Shown here: positions 29,649-39,201 of the stretch, piece after piece
How positions within the stretch are numbered: the stretch's first letter is position 1
Layout: every line of letters starts with the position of its first letter
Assembly: GCA_913064945.1 (NCBI GenBank)
Contig: CAJYAN010000005.1
Coordinates: 62,001-126,000, forward strand
Direction of reading: 5' to 3'
Length of the DNA: 64,000 nucleotides
Source of the DNA: an uncultured Gammaproteobacteria bacterium
Lineage (GTDB): Bacteria; Pseudomonadota; Gammaproteobacteria; UBA6429; Thiohalophilaceae
Made by a program: the position numbers and the translations under genes
Notes under the pieces: generated by a model
Databases searched by the model: none
Told to the model about the DNA's origin: nothing
Seen by the model: the letters and a program-made list of their open reading frames with translations, nothing else

Positions 29649-30812
29649 ATGTCACTTGACGAGGAATTAACGCAAGGCCTCAAGGAACGCAAGGCACAGG
29701 CGCAATACCGGACACGGCATATTACAGAATCGGCCGCAGGCCCGCTGATCACGCTGGACGGCCGGTCGGTACTCAACTTTTGTTCCAATGACTATCTGGG
29801 GCTGGCGAACCATCCGCAGGTGGTGCAGGCCTTTAAAGATGCTGCCGATCACTACGGTGTTGGCAGCAGTGCCTCGCATTTGATCAATGGCCACAGTCGC
29901 CTCCACCATGAACTGGAAGAGGCGTTCGCTGAGTTTACACAACGTCCCCGCGTACTTTTGTTCTCAACCGGCTACATGGCCAATCTGGCTGTCATCAGTG
30001 CCTTGTTGAGCAAAGGGGATCATGTCTTTGAAGATCGCCTCAATCATGCCTCGTTACTGGATGCGGGCATCCTCTCGCAGGCGCGCCTGCAACGTTACCA
30101 GCACAATGACCCTAAAGACCTGCAAAACAAACTCGCTACCAGCAAGGGCAGACGAAAACTCATTGTGAGCGATGGGGTGTTTAGTATGGACGGTGACCTG
30201 GCCCATCTCGATAAGCTCAGTGCCGTAGCCCAGCAGCAGAAAATTGCACTGATGGTGGATGATGCACATGGTCTTGGCGTCCTCGGCAAGTGTGGTGGTG
30301 GTAGCGTTGAGCACTATGGATTGGGAATCGAGCAGGTGCCGATATTGATGGGCACACTGGGTAAGGCCTTTGGTACCTTTGGAGCCTTTGTCGCCGGTAG
30401 CGAGGTGCTGATTGAAACGCTGATCCAGCAGGCACGTCCTTACATCTATACCACCGCGATGCCGCCAGCGGTTGCCGCCGCTACACTGGCCAGCCTTACA
30501 CTGGTCAATGAGGAAAACTGGCGGCGACAGAAACTTTACGAATTAATACAACGCTTTCGGATCGGCGCGCAACAGTTAGGCCTGGCGTTAATGGCGTCTG
30601 ACACCGCGATACAGCCGTTGCTGGTGGGTGAAAATCACAAGGCGGTCGCGCTTAGTGAGGCCTTGCTGCGCGATGGCATCATGGTCAGTGCCATTCGACC
30701 ACCGACCGTCCCCGCGGGGACTGCGCGCCTCCGCATTACGCTATCGGCGGCGCATGACGAGGCACAGATTGATCGCTTGCTGGAAGGCCTGCGGCAACAC
30801 AGTACGAAGTAG
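29649..30812 (+). CDS. bioF: 8-amino-7-oxononanoate synthase
   Basis: PLP enzyme joining pimeloyl-ACP and alanine. 387 residues. [32 protein letters not shown] and the PLP-lysine motif [13 protein letters not shown] are present. The ATG at 29649, four bases after bioB, is the real start; the frame extends back into bioB without support. Confidence 0.96.
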   Translation: MSLDEELTQGLKERKAQAQYRTRHITESAAGPLITLDGRSVLNFCSNDYLGLANHPQVVQAFKDAADHYGVGSSASHLINGHSRLHHELEEAFAEFTQRPRVLLFSTGYMANLAVISALLSKGDHVFEDRLNHASLLDAGILSQARLQRYQHNDPKDLQNKLATSKGRRKLIVSDGVFSMDGDLAHLDKLSAVAQQQKIALMVDDAHGLGVLGKCGGGSVEHYGLGIEQVPILMGTLGKAFGTFGAFVAGSEVLIETLIQQARPYIYTTAMPPAVAAATLASLTLVNEENWRRQKLYELIQRFRIGAQQLGLALMASDTAIQPLLVGENHKAVALSEALLRDGIMVSAIRPPTVPAGTARLRITLSAAHDEAQIDRLLEGLRQHSTK

Positions 30813-30819
30813 TCTCGAC

Positions 30820-31617
30820 ATGACAGACAGCGTATTACATATTCAATCGACAGGGCAGGGCCAGGATCTTTTATTGCTGCATGGCTGGGCGATGCACAGT
30901 GGTTTTTTTGATTCTGTGACAGCGTTGTTGAGTCGTCACTTCCGTGTCCATCAAGTGGATATACCAGGCCATGGCCTGAGTCGTGATTACCCCGAGGGGT
31001 ATCTTGTCGAAGACCTCGCCAGTGAGATCCGAAGCGCACTGGCACCGCGCATCAGCGGGAAGGCCATATATCTGGGCTGGTCATTAGGCGGGGTGATTGC
31101 CAGTTTGATGGCGGCACATGAAGGTCGGGCTGTAGCGGGGCTAATTCTGGTCGCAAGTAATCCGTGTTTTGTGCAAAAGGTGGATTGGCCGCACGGCATT
31201 GCCGAGCGTGTTCTGCAGGAGTTTGCGAACAATCTGCTGACAGAGTATGAGAAGACGCTACTGAGGTTCCTGTCGTTACAGATGCGTGGGGCGGACAATG
31301 AGCGTGAACTGTTGAGGCAATTAAGAAATCAGATTCGCTCGGTAAAGCCGCCGCAGAGAAATGTCCTGACCGGCGGCCTGGAGATTCTTCGTCAGTGCGA
31401 TCATCGAATGTTACTTAAGCAGTTAAAGCTCCCGGTGTTACTCCTCGGTGGACAAAAAGATACCCTGGTGCCGGTCGCCGCACTGCAGTCGACGGCTGCG
31501 CCATCGACGAATATTAGTGTATCGATCTGGAAAACGGCCGGTCATGCCCCTTTTCTGTCGGACCCGCAGCAGTTTGCTAACGAAATCAAAATATTTGCGG
31601 AGCGAATGAATGTCTAA
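30820..31617 (+). CDS. bioH: Pimeloyl-ACP methyl ester carboxylesterase
   Basis: Alpha/beta hydrolase that demethylates pimeloyl-ACP methyl ester and ends the BioC cycle. The nucleophile is in GWSLGG (Ser88), with the acid in GGQKDTLVP and the base in AGHAPFLSDP completing the triad. HGWAMHSG near residue 21 is the oxyanion region. 265 residues from the ATG at 30820. It overlaps bioC by eight bases. Confidence 0.93.
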   Translation: MTDSVLHIQSTGQGQDLLLLHGWAMHSGFFDSVTALLSRHFRVHQVDIPGHGLSRDYPEGYLVEDLASEIRSALAPRISGKAIYLGWSLGGVIASLMAAHEGRAVAGLILVASNPCFVQKVDWPHGIAERVLQEFANNLLTEYEKTLLRFLSLQMRGADNERELLRQLRNQIRSVKPPQRNVLTGGLEILRQCDHRMLLKQLKLPVLLLGGQKDTLVPVAALQSTAAPSTNISVSIWKTAGHAPFLSDPQQFANEIKIFAERMNV

Positions 31618-32461
31618 ACAGCAACTCGATCGTCGACAGATGCGTAAAGCCTTTGACCGTGCCGCAATAAAGTATGATGAGAGTGCCGTATTACAACAGG
31701 AAGTTGGTCGACGTTTATTGGAACGTCTGGACTTGCTGACGCTAAAACCTAAACGCATTCTTGATGTAGGCACCGGTACGGGTGAAGGGCTCGCGCCTTT
31801 AATTAGAAAGTATCCCGCCGCCGAAGTGGTTGCCGTGGATATTGCGGAGGGAATGTTACACGAGGCACGCCGAAAGATTTCCTGGTGGTATCGTCTACGT
31901 CACAAAGTGAAGTATGTTAGCGCGGCGGCAGAGAATCTACCGTTTCGCGACAATTGTTTTGATATGGTAGTGTCTAACCTGACATTGCAGTGGTGTGAAG
32001 ACTTGCCACGGGTCTTTAGTGAAGTGCAACGTATACTGGCTCCTGGTGGTACGTTGTTATTTACGACATTTGGCCCGGATAGCCTGAAAGAATTGCGTGC
32101 AGCCTGGCAGCAGGTCGATAACGATGTGCATATTCACCCTTTTATTGATATGCATGATATTGGCGACGCTATGATCGACGCTTCCCTGGCGGAACCTGTT
32201 ATGGATATGGAGGTGATCACAGTGACCTATGATGATGCCTGGAAAATTATGCGTGACCTGAAAAACATTGGTGCACACAATGTTGCCGTTGACCGGCCGC
32301 GACATTTAACCGGTAAACATCGTTTACAGAGAGTTGTGGATAGCTATGAAGTCTACCGAACGGCGGGTAAATTGCCGCTAAGCTATGAGATCGTTTATGG
32401 GCATGCCTGGGCAGTAGAATCGCGCAGTCGCACATCAGTTGAAGTACAGGTCATCAAATAG
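31610..32461 (+). CDS. bioC: Malonyl-ACP O-methyltransferase
   Basis: SAM enzyme that methylates malonyl-ACP so the fatty-acid system can build pimelate. SAM motif ILDVGTGTGEG near residue 46, followed by VVAVDIAEGML. FDMVVSNLTLQWCEDL and GGTLLFTTFGPDSLKEL are the BioC-typical blocks. 283 residues. Its start lies inside the bioH end. Confidence 0.94.
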   Translation: MSKQQLDRRQMRKAFDRAAIKYDESAVLQQEVGRRLLERLDLLTLKPKRILDVGTGTGEGLAPLIRKYPAAEVVAVDIAEGMLHEARRKISWWYRLRHKVKYVSAAAENLPFRDNCFDMVVSNLTLQWCEDLPRVFSEVQRILAPGGTLLFTTFGPDSLKELRAAWQQVDNDVHIHPFIDMHDIGDAMIDASLAEPVMDMEVITVTYDDAWKIMRDLKNIGAHNVAVDRPRHLTGKHRLQRVVDSYEVYRTAGKLPLSYEIVYGHAWAVESRSRTSVEVQVIK

Positions 32462-32479
32462 TCACATGGATATGGCAGT

Positions 32480-33145
32480 ATGAAAGGTATATTTATTACC
32501 GGTACCGATACCGGCGTCGGCAAGACGCTGGTCGCACGCGCCATTGTGCATGTCATGCGTAAGCAATATGACAAAGTGGGTGTCATGAAACCGGTGGCCA
32601 GTGGTGCTGTTTTTCAAAATGGATTATTACAGAATGAAGATGCGGTGCAGTTACAGAAGGCCTGCAATGTGCCCTTGCCCTATGCGCTGATCAATCCCTA
32701 CTGTTTTTCACCGGCGATTGCACCGCATATCGCGGCCGATCTGGAAGGTGTTGCCGTGGATATCAAACATATACAAACGTGCTATGCCAATATTGCCCAG
32801 CAGGTTGATGTGGTCGTGGTGGAAGGTGCGGGTGGCTGGCTGGCACCACTTAATTCCACCGATACCATTGAATCGCTGGCACAGGCGTTAGCGATCCCGG
32901 TTGTGTTGGTTATTGGTTTGCGTTTAGGTTGTTTGAACCATGCCCTGTTAACAATTAACGCGATGTATCGTAGTGGTGTGAGCGTACTAGGCTGGATCGG
33001 TAATAGTATTGACCCTGATTTCCAGTATCGGGATAAGAATATTAGCGCCTTAAAACAACGCATCGCTGCCCCCTGTCTTGGCCTCCTGCCATTTAGTGAA
33101 AATCCTGATATTGCTGTCCTTGCACCACACCTGCAGATTAATTGA
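32480..33145 (+). CDS. bioD: Dethiobiotin synthetase
   Basis: ATP-dependent closure of the ureido ring. P-loop TGTDTGVGKTLVARAI at residues 6-21, MKPVASGA, and VVVEGAGGWLAPL near residue 113. 221 residues, normal. Last gene of the bioBFHCD unit; no bioA follows in the window. Confidence 0.95.
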   Translation: MKGIFITGTDTGVGKTLVARAIVHVMRKQYDKVGVMKPVASGAVFQNGLLQNEDAVQLQKACNVPLPYALINPYCFSPAIAPHIAADLEGVAVDIKHIQTCYANIAQQVDVVVVEGAGGWLAPLNSTDTIESLAQALAIPVVLVIGLRLGCLNHALLTINAMYRSGVSVLGWIGNSIDPDFQYRDKNISALKQRIAAPCLGLLPFSENPDIAVLAPHLQIN

Positions 33146-33634
33146 ACGCTGATATACATCGCTAATTCAGATACTAAATATAAAAAAATATTGCTTGGCA
33201 ATTATTCTTTTATTTTGTATGGTTTTAGCGGAGCAGTCTCCTGAAACCAAGCTGGCAAAGAATTAAAGAGTTAGCTAATCATTAAATTATAATATAAGTG
33301 TTTTCAATTATATTTACGGGTTATAAGCCTATTTTTTCTTTTTTATTGCGGTGCTTATAGGCATCGATTAGCATGCTCGCGGTTAAGGTGTGGATTGAGA
33401 CGTCATGCTCTCGGTAAAAAGAAAAAATATAAATAAATAAGTTAGGTAAATGGCACCGACGATTTAACCGTGTCAGGCCCTTTAAGGAATCAGGAGAGTC
33501 AGCGGCAATACGAACGACGTCCACCTGATTGCTAAATCACGAGCACGCATGACAAGGCTGCAGTGAATATAAAAAGATAATGATTTAATTAGAAGAATAA
33601 ATTTTTTAAGTATCCCAACCGGAGAGGTAGTGGT
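33146..33634. other. Intergenic gap upstream of the caa3 operon
   Basis: About 490 AT-rich bases between bioD and coxB. It must contain the promoter of the oxidase operon; no clear terminator or known operator was seen. An unsupported 67-codon open frame on the minus strand (33321-33524) has no recognisable motif. Confidence 0.6.
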
Positions 33635-34777
33635 ATGTCAGTAACCAAAACGATGAAGAAGCTAGGCGCGTTAATATGCCTTGCCATGCTGGGGGGGCCG
33701 TCTATTGCCCTGGCAGGATTTGGCAGCATAAACATGACACGTGGTGTAACACCTGTCAGTGAAGAAATTTATGGCCTGCACATGATGGTCCTGTGGATAG
33801 TCACCATTGTTGGTATTGGTGTCTTTGGTGTCATTATCTATTCGCTGATCAACCACCGGAAGTCCAAGGGTGCAGTGGCCGCGCAGTTTCATGAGAGCAC
33901 GACGGTAGAGGTTATCTGGACACTAATCCCTTTTATTATACTCGTTGCGATTGCCGTCCCGGCAACCAAGGCGTTTCTGAATCTGGAAGATGCCAGTAAC
34001 CCTGATTTAAGTATTAAGGCAACCGGTTGGCAGTGGAAGTGGGAATATACTTACCTTGACAATGGCGTACATTTCTTCAGTAACATCGACAAAGCAAGTA
34101 TGGATACGAGTCAGCGTAACTCGGGTAAAAATCCAGAAGACGTTGCTCATTATCTACGTAATGTTGATAAACCACTGGTGGTTCCGGTCAATAAAAAGGT
34201 TCGAATTTTAACGACCTCAAATGATGTTATTCATGCCTGGTGGGTACCTGCCTTTGGTGTTAAGCGTGATGCAATACCCGGTTATATCAACGAGAGCTGG
34301 TTTAAGGCAGAGAAGGAAGGCACCTACCGTGGTCAGTGTGCCGAGCTTTGTGGCCAGGGTCATGGTTATATGCCGATTGTTGTCAAAGTGGTCTCCGCAG
34401 ACAAATATGCCGCCTGGGTGAGTAAAGAAAAATCGGAGGCACAGGCCGCCGCGGCAGGGGCAGGTAAAGTCTGGAGCAAGGCCGACCTGTTGAAACGAGG
34501 CGAAGAAGTCTTTCTGTCACACTGTGCCGCCTGTCACCAGGCAAACGGTCAGGGGATTCCCGGTGTGTTCCCGGCATTGGCGGGCAGCAAGGTAACGACC
34601 AAAGGTCCAATTAAGGACCATATACATGTCGTTGTTCATGGTAGACCCGGAACGGCCATGCAGGCCTTCGGTACACAGCTCAACAGTGTCGATATAGCCG
34701 CCGTGGTAACATACGAGCGTAATGCCTGGGGTAATAATACAGGCGATGTTGTTCAACCATCTCAAATTACCAAATAA
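33635..34777 (+). CDS. coxB: Cytochrome c oxidase subunit II with fused cytochrome c (caa3 type)
   Basis: Takes electrons from cytochrome c at the CuA centre. A signal peptide ends ALA; two helices lie at about residues 45-72 and 92-112. CuA ligands are H200, then C235, C239, H243 and M246 in [14 protein letters not shown]-terminal class I cytochrome domain with CAACH at 297-301 makes it a caa3-type subunit. 380 residues. GGAGAGG precedes the ATG. First gene of the oxidase operon. Confidence 0.95.
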   Translation: MSVTKTMKKLGALICLAMLGGPSIALAGFGSINMTRGVTPVSEEIYGLHMMVLWIVTIVGIGVFGVIIYSLINHRKSKGAVAAQFHESTTVEVIWTLIPFIILVAIAVPATKAFLNLEDASNPDLSIKATGWQWKWEYTYLDNGVHFFSNIDKASMDTSQRNSGKNPEDVAHYLRNVDKPLVVPVNKKVRILTTSNDVIHAWWVPAFGVKRDAIPGYINESWFKAEKEGTYRGQCAELCGQGHGYMPIVVKVVSADKYAAWVSKEKSEAQAAAAGAGKVWSKADLLKRGEEVFLSHCAACHQANGQGIPGVFPALAGSKVTTKGPIKDHIHVVVHGRPGTAMQAFGTQLNSVDIAAVVTYERNAWGNNTGDVVQPSQITK

Positions 34778-34797
34778 GGCCAGCGGAGGATTATAAA

Positions 34798-36348
34798 ATG
34801 AGTGATCATCACCCAACCGGCATAATGCGCTGGATTAAAACAACCAACCATAAAGATATCGGTACGTTATATTTATGGTTTGCTTTCATCATGTTCCTGA
34901 TTGGCGGTTCTTTTGCGATGGTGATTCGCGCGGAATTGCTCAAGCCAGGGATGCAGATCGTTGACCCGTTATTCTTTAACTCAATGACGACCATGCACGG
35001 TTTGATTATGGTGTTTGGTGCCGTTATGCCCGCCATGACAGGTCTGGCGAACTGGTTAATTCCGATGATGATCGGTGCCCCCGATATGGCGCTGCCACGT
35101 ATGAATAACTGGAGTTTCTGGATTCTGCCCTTCGCGGCAGTGATGCTGGTCTCGACGTTGTTCATGGAGGGCGGTGGTCCTGCCTTCGGTTGGACATTTT
35201 ACGCACCGTTGTCGACAACCTTTGCGCCGAAGAGTACCGACTTTTTCATCTTCGCGATTCACATGCTGGGTCTATCGTCCATCATGGGGGCGATTAATAT
35301 TATTGCCACCATCTTGAATATGCGTGCGCCCGGTATGACGTTGATGAAAATGCCGATGTTCGTCTGGACATGGCTCATTACAGCCTTCCTGTTAATCGCG
35401 GTCATGCCGGTACTTGCCGGTGCCGTTACCATGATGCTGACGGACCGTAACTTTGGTACGAACTTCTTCAATGCCGCTGGTGGCGGTGACCCTATTCTAT
35501 TCCAGCATGTTTTCTGGTTCTTTGGGCACCCCGAGGTGTATATCATGATCCTGCCGGCCTTCGGTGTGGTCTCCATGATTATCCCGACTTTCTCGCGTAA
35601 ACCACTGTTTGGTTATGCCTCGATGGTGTATGCAACGGCAGCGATTGCCTTCCTGTCGTTTATCGTCTGGGCACATCATATGTTTACGGTCGGTATGCCG
35701 GTGGCCGGTGAGCTGTATTTTATGTATGCCACCGTCATGATTGCGGTGCCAACTGCAGTGAAAGTCTTTAACTGGACGGCAACCATGTGGAGAGGCTCAT
35801 TAACATTTGAAACCCCGATGTTGTGGGCAATCGCATTTGTCTTCCTGTTTACTATCGGTGGCTTCACCGGCGTAATGTTAGGTGTTGGTCCTGCCGACTT
35901 CCAGTATCAGGATACCTACTTTGTGGTCGCACATTTTCACTATGTACTGGTGACTGGTGCTGTATTCGCAATTATCGCCGCGTTCTACTACTGGGTGCCG
36001 AAGTGGACTGGCCACATGTATAACGAGAAACTGGGTAAGACGCATTTCTGGTTATCGGCTATATCCGTAAACGTGCTGTTCTTCCCGCAACACTTTCTGG
36101 GTCTTGCGGGCATGCCACGCCGTATCCCTGATTATGCCCTGCAGTTTGCAGACTGGAACTTTGTTTCCTCCATTGGCGGGTTTGTCTTTGGTGCCTCGCA
36201 GGTCTTCTTCCTCTTTATTGTTATCAAGACAATTCGAGGTGGAGAAAAGGCGACAGATCAGGTATGGGAAGGTGCAGAAGGTCTGGAATGGACCATTCCA
36301 TCACCCGCGCCATATCATACTTTTGAGACAGCGCCGGAAATTAAATAA
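34798..36348 (+). CDS. coxA: Cytochrome c oxidase subunit I
   Basis: Catalytic subunit with haem a and the haem a3-CuB centre. 516 residues, twelve helices. CuB ligands are seen in [10 protein letters not shown] (with the cross-linked Tyr) and AHHMFTVGM; haem ligands lie in [11 protein letters not shown] and [19 protein letters not shown] lies before the ATG. A terminator follows the stop. Confidence 0.97.
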   Translation: MSDHHPTGIMRWIKTTNHKDIGTLYLWFAFIMFLIGGSFAMVIRAELLKPGMQIVDPLFFNSMTTMHGLIMVFGAVMPAMTGLANWLIPMMIGAPDMALPRMNNWSFWILPFAAVMLVSTLFMEGGGPAFGWTFYAPLSTTFAPKSTDFFIFAIHMLGLSSIMGAINIIATILNMRAPGMTLMKMPMFVWTWLITAFLLIAVMPVLAGAVTMMLTDRNFGTNFFNAAGGGDPILFQHVFWFFGHPEVYIMILPAFGVVSMIIPTFSRKPLFGYASMVYATAAIAFLSFIVWAHHMFTVGMPVAGELYFMYATVMIAVPTAVKVFNWTATMWRGSLTFETPMLWAIAFVFLFTIGGFTGVMLGVGPADFQYQDTYFVVAHFHYVLVTGAVFAIIAAFYYWVPKWTGHMYNEKLGKTHFWLSAISVNVLFFPQHFLGLAGMPRRIPDYALQFADWNFVSSIGGFVFGASQVFFLFIVIKTIRGGEKATDQVWEGAEGLEWTIPSPAPYHTFETAPEIK

Positions 36349-36353
36349 AATAG

Positions 36354-36387
36354 CAGGCCCTGTGTCTATCACAGGGCCTGATTTTTT
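36354..36387 (+). terminator. Rho-independent terminator after coxA
   Basis: Stem CAGGCCCTGTG / CACAGGGCCTG (11 pairs) with a TCTAT loop, then ATTTTTT. It lies inside the oxidase cluster, between coxA and the small membrane peptide and coxC, so it may attenuate rather than end expression. Confidence 0.85.
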
Positions 36388-36417
36388 CTGTAGCACGTAC
36401 ATTAGTCAGGCGAGGAA

Positions 36418-36516
36418 ATGAACGAGGGGACAAAACCAAATAAGTGGGTACTCGCATTATTGTTTGCAATTGCACTGGCATTTTTTGTGGCCAGCTTTTT
36501 TGTGTTAAGCAGGTAG
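36418..36516 (+). CDS. Small single-helix membrane peptide (cytochrome oxidase small assembly protein-like)
   Basis: A 32-residue reading frame. GAGG lies just before the ATG. After a polar lead (MNEGTKPNKW) comes one hydrophobic helix (VLALLFAIALAFFVASFFVL) ending SR. Short peptides of this shape between coxA and ctaG/coxC are known as oxidase small assembly proteins. Position and topology fit; sequence alone cannot prove the role. Confidence 0.65.
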   Translation: MNEGTKPNKWVLALLFAIALAFFVASFFVLSR

Positions 36517-36622
36517 CCTGAGCCGACAAGATTGAGCGACTCAAAAAAGTTAGTAAGCACCTGAACGTATCGTAAGACGAGCTTTTAGAATAATTAACAT
36601 ATCGAACGAAGAGAGGGTAATT

Positions 36623-37486
36623 ATGTCACAGGCACAAGGTGGATATTATTTGCCGGGACCGAGTCACTGGCCGATAATCGGTTCAATTGGACTGGCGTTT
36701 CTATTGGGAGGCTTTGCCCATTTTCTACATGGCGAAAGCGACATTTATATGTTTATCGGTGCCGCAATCATGATGATTATGTTTTTTGGCTGGTTCGGTA
36801 CGGTCATACGGGAAAGCCAAAGTGGCAAATTCAATGATCAGGTCGATATGTCTTTTCGCATGAGTATGGTCTGGTTCATTTTTTCAGAAGTCATGTTCTT
36901 TGCAGCCTTCTTTGGCGCGCTTTTCTACGCACGCGAATTATCCATCCCGTGGTTAGGCGGTGCAGGTAATAATGCGATGACGAATGAGTTACTCTGGAAA
37001 GGCTTCGAAGCGACCTGGCCGAGTAATGGTCCCAAGCATGTTGGTGGTGCCTTTAAGACTGTCGATGCCTGGGGCATTCCCGCCTGGAATACACTGATCC
37101 TGTTGACCTCCGGTTTAACCGTGACGTGGGCGCATTGGGGCCTGAAAAAGAACAATCGCAGCCAATTGATTCTGGGTCTGTTCCTGACAGTAGCGTTAGG
37201 CGCGACTTTCGTTGGTCTACAGATTCATGAGTATGGACATGCGTATGAGCACCTGAATCTAAAATTGACTAGTGGTATTTATGGTACTACCTTTTTCATG
37301 TTAACCGGTTTTCACGGTCTACATGTGACGATTGGTGCGATCATGCTGCTGGTAATGCTGATTCGATCAATGAAGGGTCATTTTACTGCTAAACATCACT
37401 TTGCCTTTGAAGCCGCTGCCTGGTACTGGCATTTTGTTGATGTCGTCTGGCTGGGTCTCTTTATATTTGTTTACTGGCTGGCATAA
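36623..37486 (+). CDS. coxC: Cytochrome c oxidase subunit III
   Basis: Seven-helix stabilising subunit, 287 residues. MVWFIFSEVMFFAAFFGALFY, TGFHGLHVTIGAIML and AWYWHFVDVVWLGLFI are diagnostic. AGAGAGGG lies upstream. A strong terminator follows. The copper chaperone ctaG that usually stands before coxC is absent. Confidence 0.96.
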   Translation: MSQAQGGYYLPGPSHWPIIGSIGLAFLLGGFAHFLHGESDIYMFIGAAIMMIMFFGWFGTVIRESQSGKFNDQVDMSFRMSMVWFIFSEVMFFAAFFGALFYARELSIPWLGGAGNNAMTNELLWKGFEATWPSNGPKHVGGAFKTVDAWGIPAWNTLILLTSGLTVTWAHWGLKKNNRSQLILGLFLTVALGATFVGLQIHEYGHAYEHLNLKLTSGIYGTTFFMLTGFHGLHVTIGAIMLLVMLIRSMKGHFTAKHHFAFEAAAWYWHFVDVVWLGLFIFVYWLA

Positions 37487-37505
37487 AGGCCGTTGCGCAA
37501 TTCAA

Positions 37506-37538
37506 GGCGCTGCTTACACAAGCAGCGCCTTTTTTTTT
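37506..37538 (+). terminator. Rho-independent terminator after coxC
   Basis: GGCGCTGCTT-ACAC-AAGCAGCGCC, ten pairs, followed by nine T. It separates coxC from the convergent DUF2909 gene. Confidence 0.92.
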
Positions 37539-37548
37539 GCTAGTGAAT

Positions 37549-37767
37549 TTAGAGTATGCTGCTGGGAGTTAATAGACCGAGCGCACCACATATCATCACA
37601 AAAGCCAGTAAGGCGATGGATAATCCTATGCGGATTGTCAGTGCCTTAACGGCGCGGTCGGATTGGCCCTTGTCTTTAACCATCGAGACTAGCGCGCTAC
37701 CCAGACTAAAAACGATAATAACCAGGGTGGAGAGGATAACGGTTTTTACGATAATGTTTGCTGACAT
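37549..37767 (-). CDS. DUF2909 twin transmembrane protein
   Basis: A 72-residue protein with two hydrophobic helices (about 6-28 and 48-68) around a charged loop (VKDKGQSDRAVKALTIR). This matches DUF2909, commonly found on the opposite strand inside cox clusters. A role in oxidase assembly is suspected from context only. Confidence 0.8.
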   Translation of the reverse strand: MSANIIVKTVILSTLVIIVFSLGSALVSMVKDKGQSDRAVKALTIRIGLSIALLAFVMICGALGLLTPSSIL

Positions 37768-37845
37768 AATGATGGTGTCTCATGAGCAGTAGTGAAATAA
37801 TTAGCGTAAGTATAGCGGATTAAATTGAACGTAGTAGGCACGAAT

Positions 37846-38577
37846 ATGAGTAAAAGGCAATTTAAACCTGGACTGATTCCCACGATCGTCACCCTGATCA
37901 TGTTGCCGATATTGGTACGCCTGGGTTTCTGGCAAATTGATCGCGCAAAAGAAAAAGAACAAATTCAAACAATGTATGAACAACGAGCGCAGTTACCTGC
38001 AATCGATATCACGCAGCGTATAACTGACAATATCGAGAGTATCCATTATCGCAGGGTCGTGGTCACAGGAAAATTTGATGTCAAGCACCAGATTCTCCTG
38101 GATAATAAAGTGCATGATCAGGTTGTTGGTTATGAGGTACTAACGCCGTTGATCATTAGTGCTACAAAAGCAGTCCTGGTGAATCGTGGCTGGATAGCCG
38201 GTAGCGCTGATCGTCGTATCCTGCCCAAGTATGAGACGCCAACCGGACGCCAGAAAATTAATGGGGTAATTAGTATTCCCAGTAGTAAACTCATTCATTT
38301 TTCTGACTATAATCGGGATGCCAGCCGTTGGCCGGCGGTATATCAGTGGATCGATTTTAAGGATATGCGGCAGGCGACAAAATTACCGTTGCTACCGTTT
38401 ACGATTCGTGAGGATCCTAAAGGTCCACATGGCTTCGTCAGGGAATGGGCCAAGGTCAATTTGTTGCCGGAGAGAAGTGAGAGTTATGCAGTACAGTGGT
38501 TCGTTATGGCCTTTGTCCTGCTTGGGATTTATATTGGTGTTAATTATAAAAAAGTAGGACCAGATTCTGATGAATAA
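37846..38577 (+). CDS. SURF1-family oxidase assembly protein
   Basis: Helps insert haem a into subunit I. 243 residues with one N-terminal and one C-terminal helix (VQWFVMAFVLLGIYIGVNY) around a periplasmic domain. LGFWQIDRAKEKE, VLLDNKVHDQVVGYEVLTP-like (here ILLDNKVHDQ) and VLVNRGWI are hallmarks. The ATG at 37846 is chosen over a TTG seven codons earlier. It overlaps the next gene by eight bases. Confidence 0.92.
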   Translation: MSKRQFKPGLIPTIVTLIMLPILVRLGFWQIDRAKEKEQIQTMYEQRAQLPAIDITQRITDNIESIHYRRVVVTGKFDVKHQILLDNKVHDQVVGYEVLTPLIISATKAVLVNRGWIAGSADRRILPKYETPTGRQKINGVISIPSSKLIHFSDYNRDASRWPAVYQWIDFKDMRQATKLPLLPFTIREDPKGPHGFVREWAKVNLLPERSESYAVQWFVMAFVLLGIYIGVNYKKVGPDSDE

Positions 38578-39196
38578 TGATGAATTAGTAAAAATCAGAA
38601 ATAAAAATCGGCGTAGTATGATTTTACTCGCCACCCTGTTTATCTTACCGATGCTTGCTGCCTGGTTTGTCCTGCGGAATATCAACACGTTTATGCCCTC
38701 GGGCACTCAAAATTATGGTGACCTGATTCATCCCGCAAGACCTTTGGCAACGTTTTCCTTGCAACAAAAGGACGGCACAGCGTTCGGCGTAAAGGAGATG
38801 CGGGGTAAATGGAATGTGATTTATTTTGGTGGCAATGACTGCACTAAAGTGTGCCAGGAAGCGCTTTCAAAAGTACATCAGGCCAGATTAGGGCAGGGTG
38901 CGGAGATGCATCGTGTACGTGATTTATATATTGATATCGATTCAGGACCAATATCGAATAAGACGGCAGAGTTCCTCAAGTCGGTGCCTGATTTTAGTGT
39001 GTTGAACGGCTCTGCAGCTGAAATCACCAGGCTACTGGCACAATTCAAGGCTACAGGTGTATCGCCAACGGAAGCGGGGAGACTTTTTATTATCGATCCG
39101 CATGCGAATATAATGATGACATACAAAAAGACATCATATGTCCGTGACCTGTTAAAAGACCTGGAGCGCTTGTTAAAATATTCACAAATTGGGTAA
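38570..39196 (+). CDS. Membrane-anchored SCO1/thioredoxin-like protein
   Basis: 208 residues with one N-terminal helix (SMILLATLFILPMLAAWFVL). The periplasmic part has CTKVC at 91-95, the C-x3-C of SCO copper chaperones, but lacks the following Pro. The conserved His near the C-terminus of true SCO proteins is not obvious; the region reads RLFIIDPHANIMMTY. Proteins of this type lie between surf1 and ctaA in many gammaproteobacteria. Probable role: CuA copper or thiol handling for the oxidase. Confidence 0.75.
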   Translation: MNNDELVKIRNKNRRSMILLATLFILPMLAAWFVLRNINTFMPSGTQNYGDLIHPARPLATFSLQQKDGTAFGVKEMRGKWNVIYFGGNDCTKVCQEALSKVHQARLGQGAEMHRVRDLYIDIDSGPISNKTAEFLKSVPDFSVLNGSAAEITRLLAQFKATGVSPTEAGRLFIIDPHANIMMTYKKTSYVRDLLKDLERLLKYSQIG

Positions 39197-39201
39197 TTGA
39201 G

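Noticed and set aside
33321-33524. Minus-strand protein of 67 residues
   Set aside because: No motif, no clear ribosome site, and AT-rich intergenic context.
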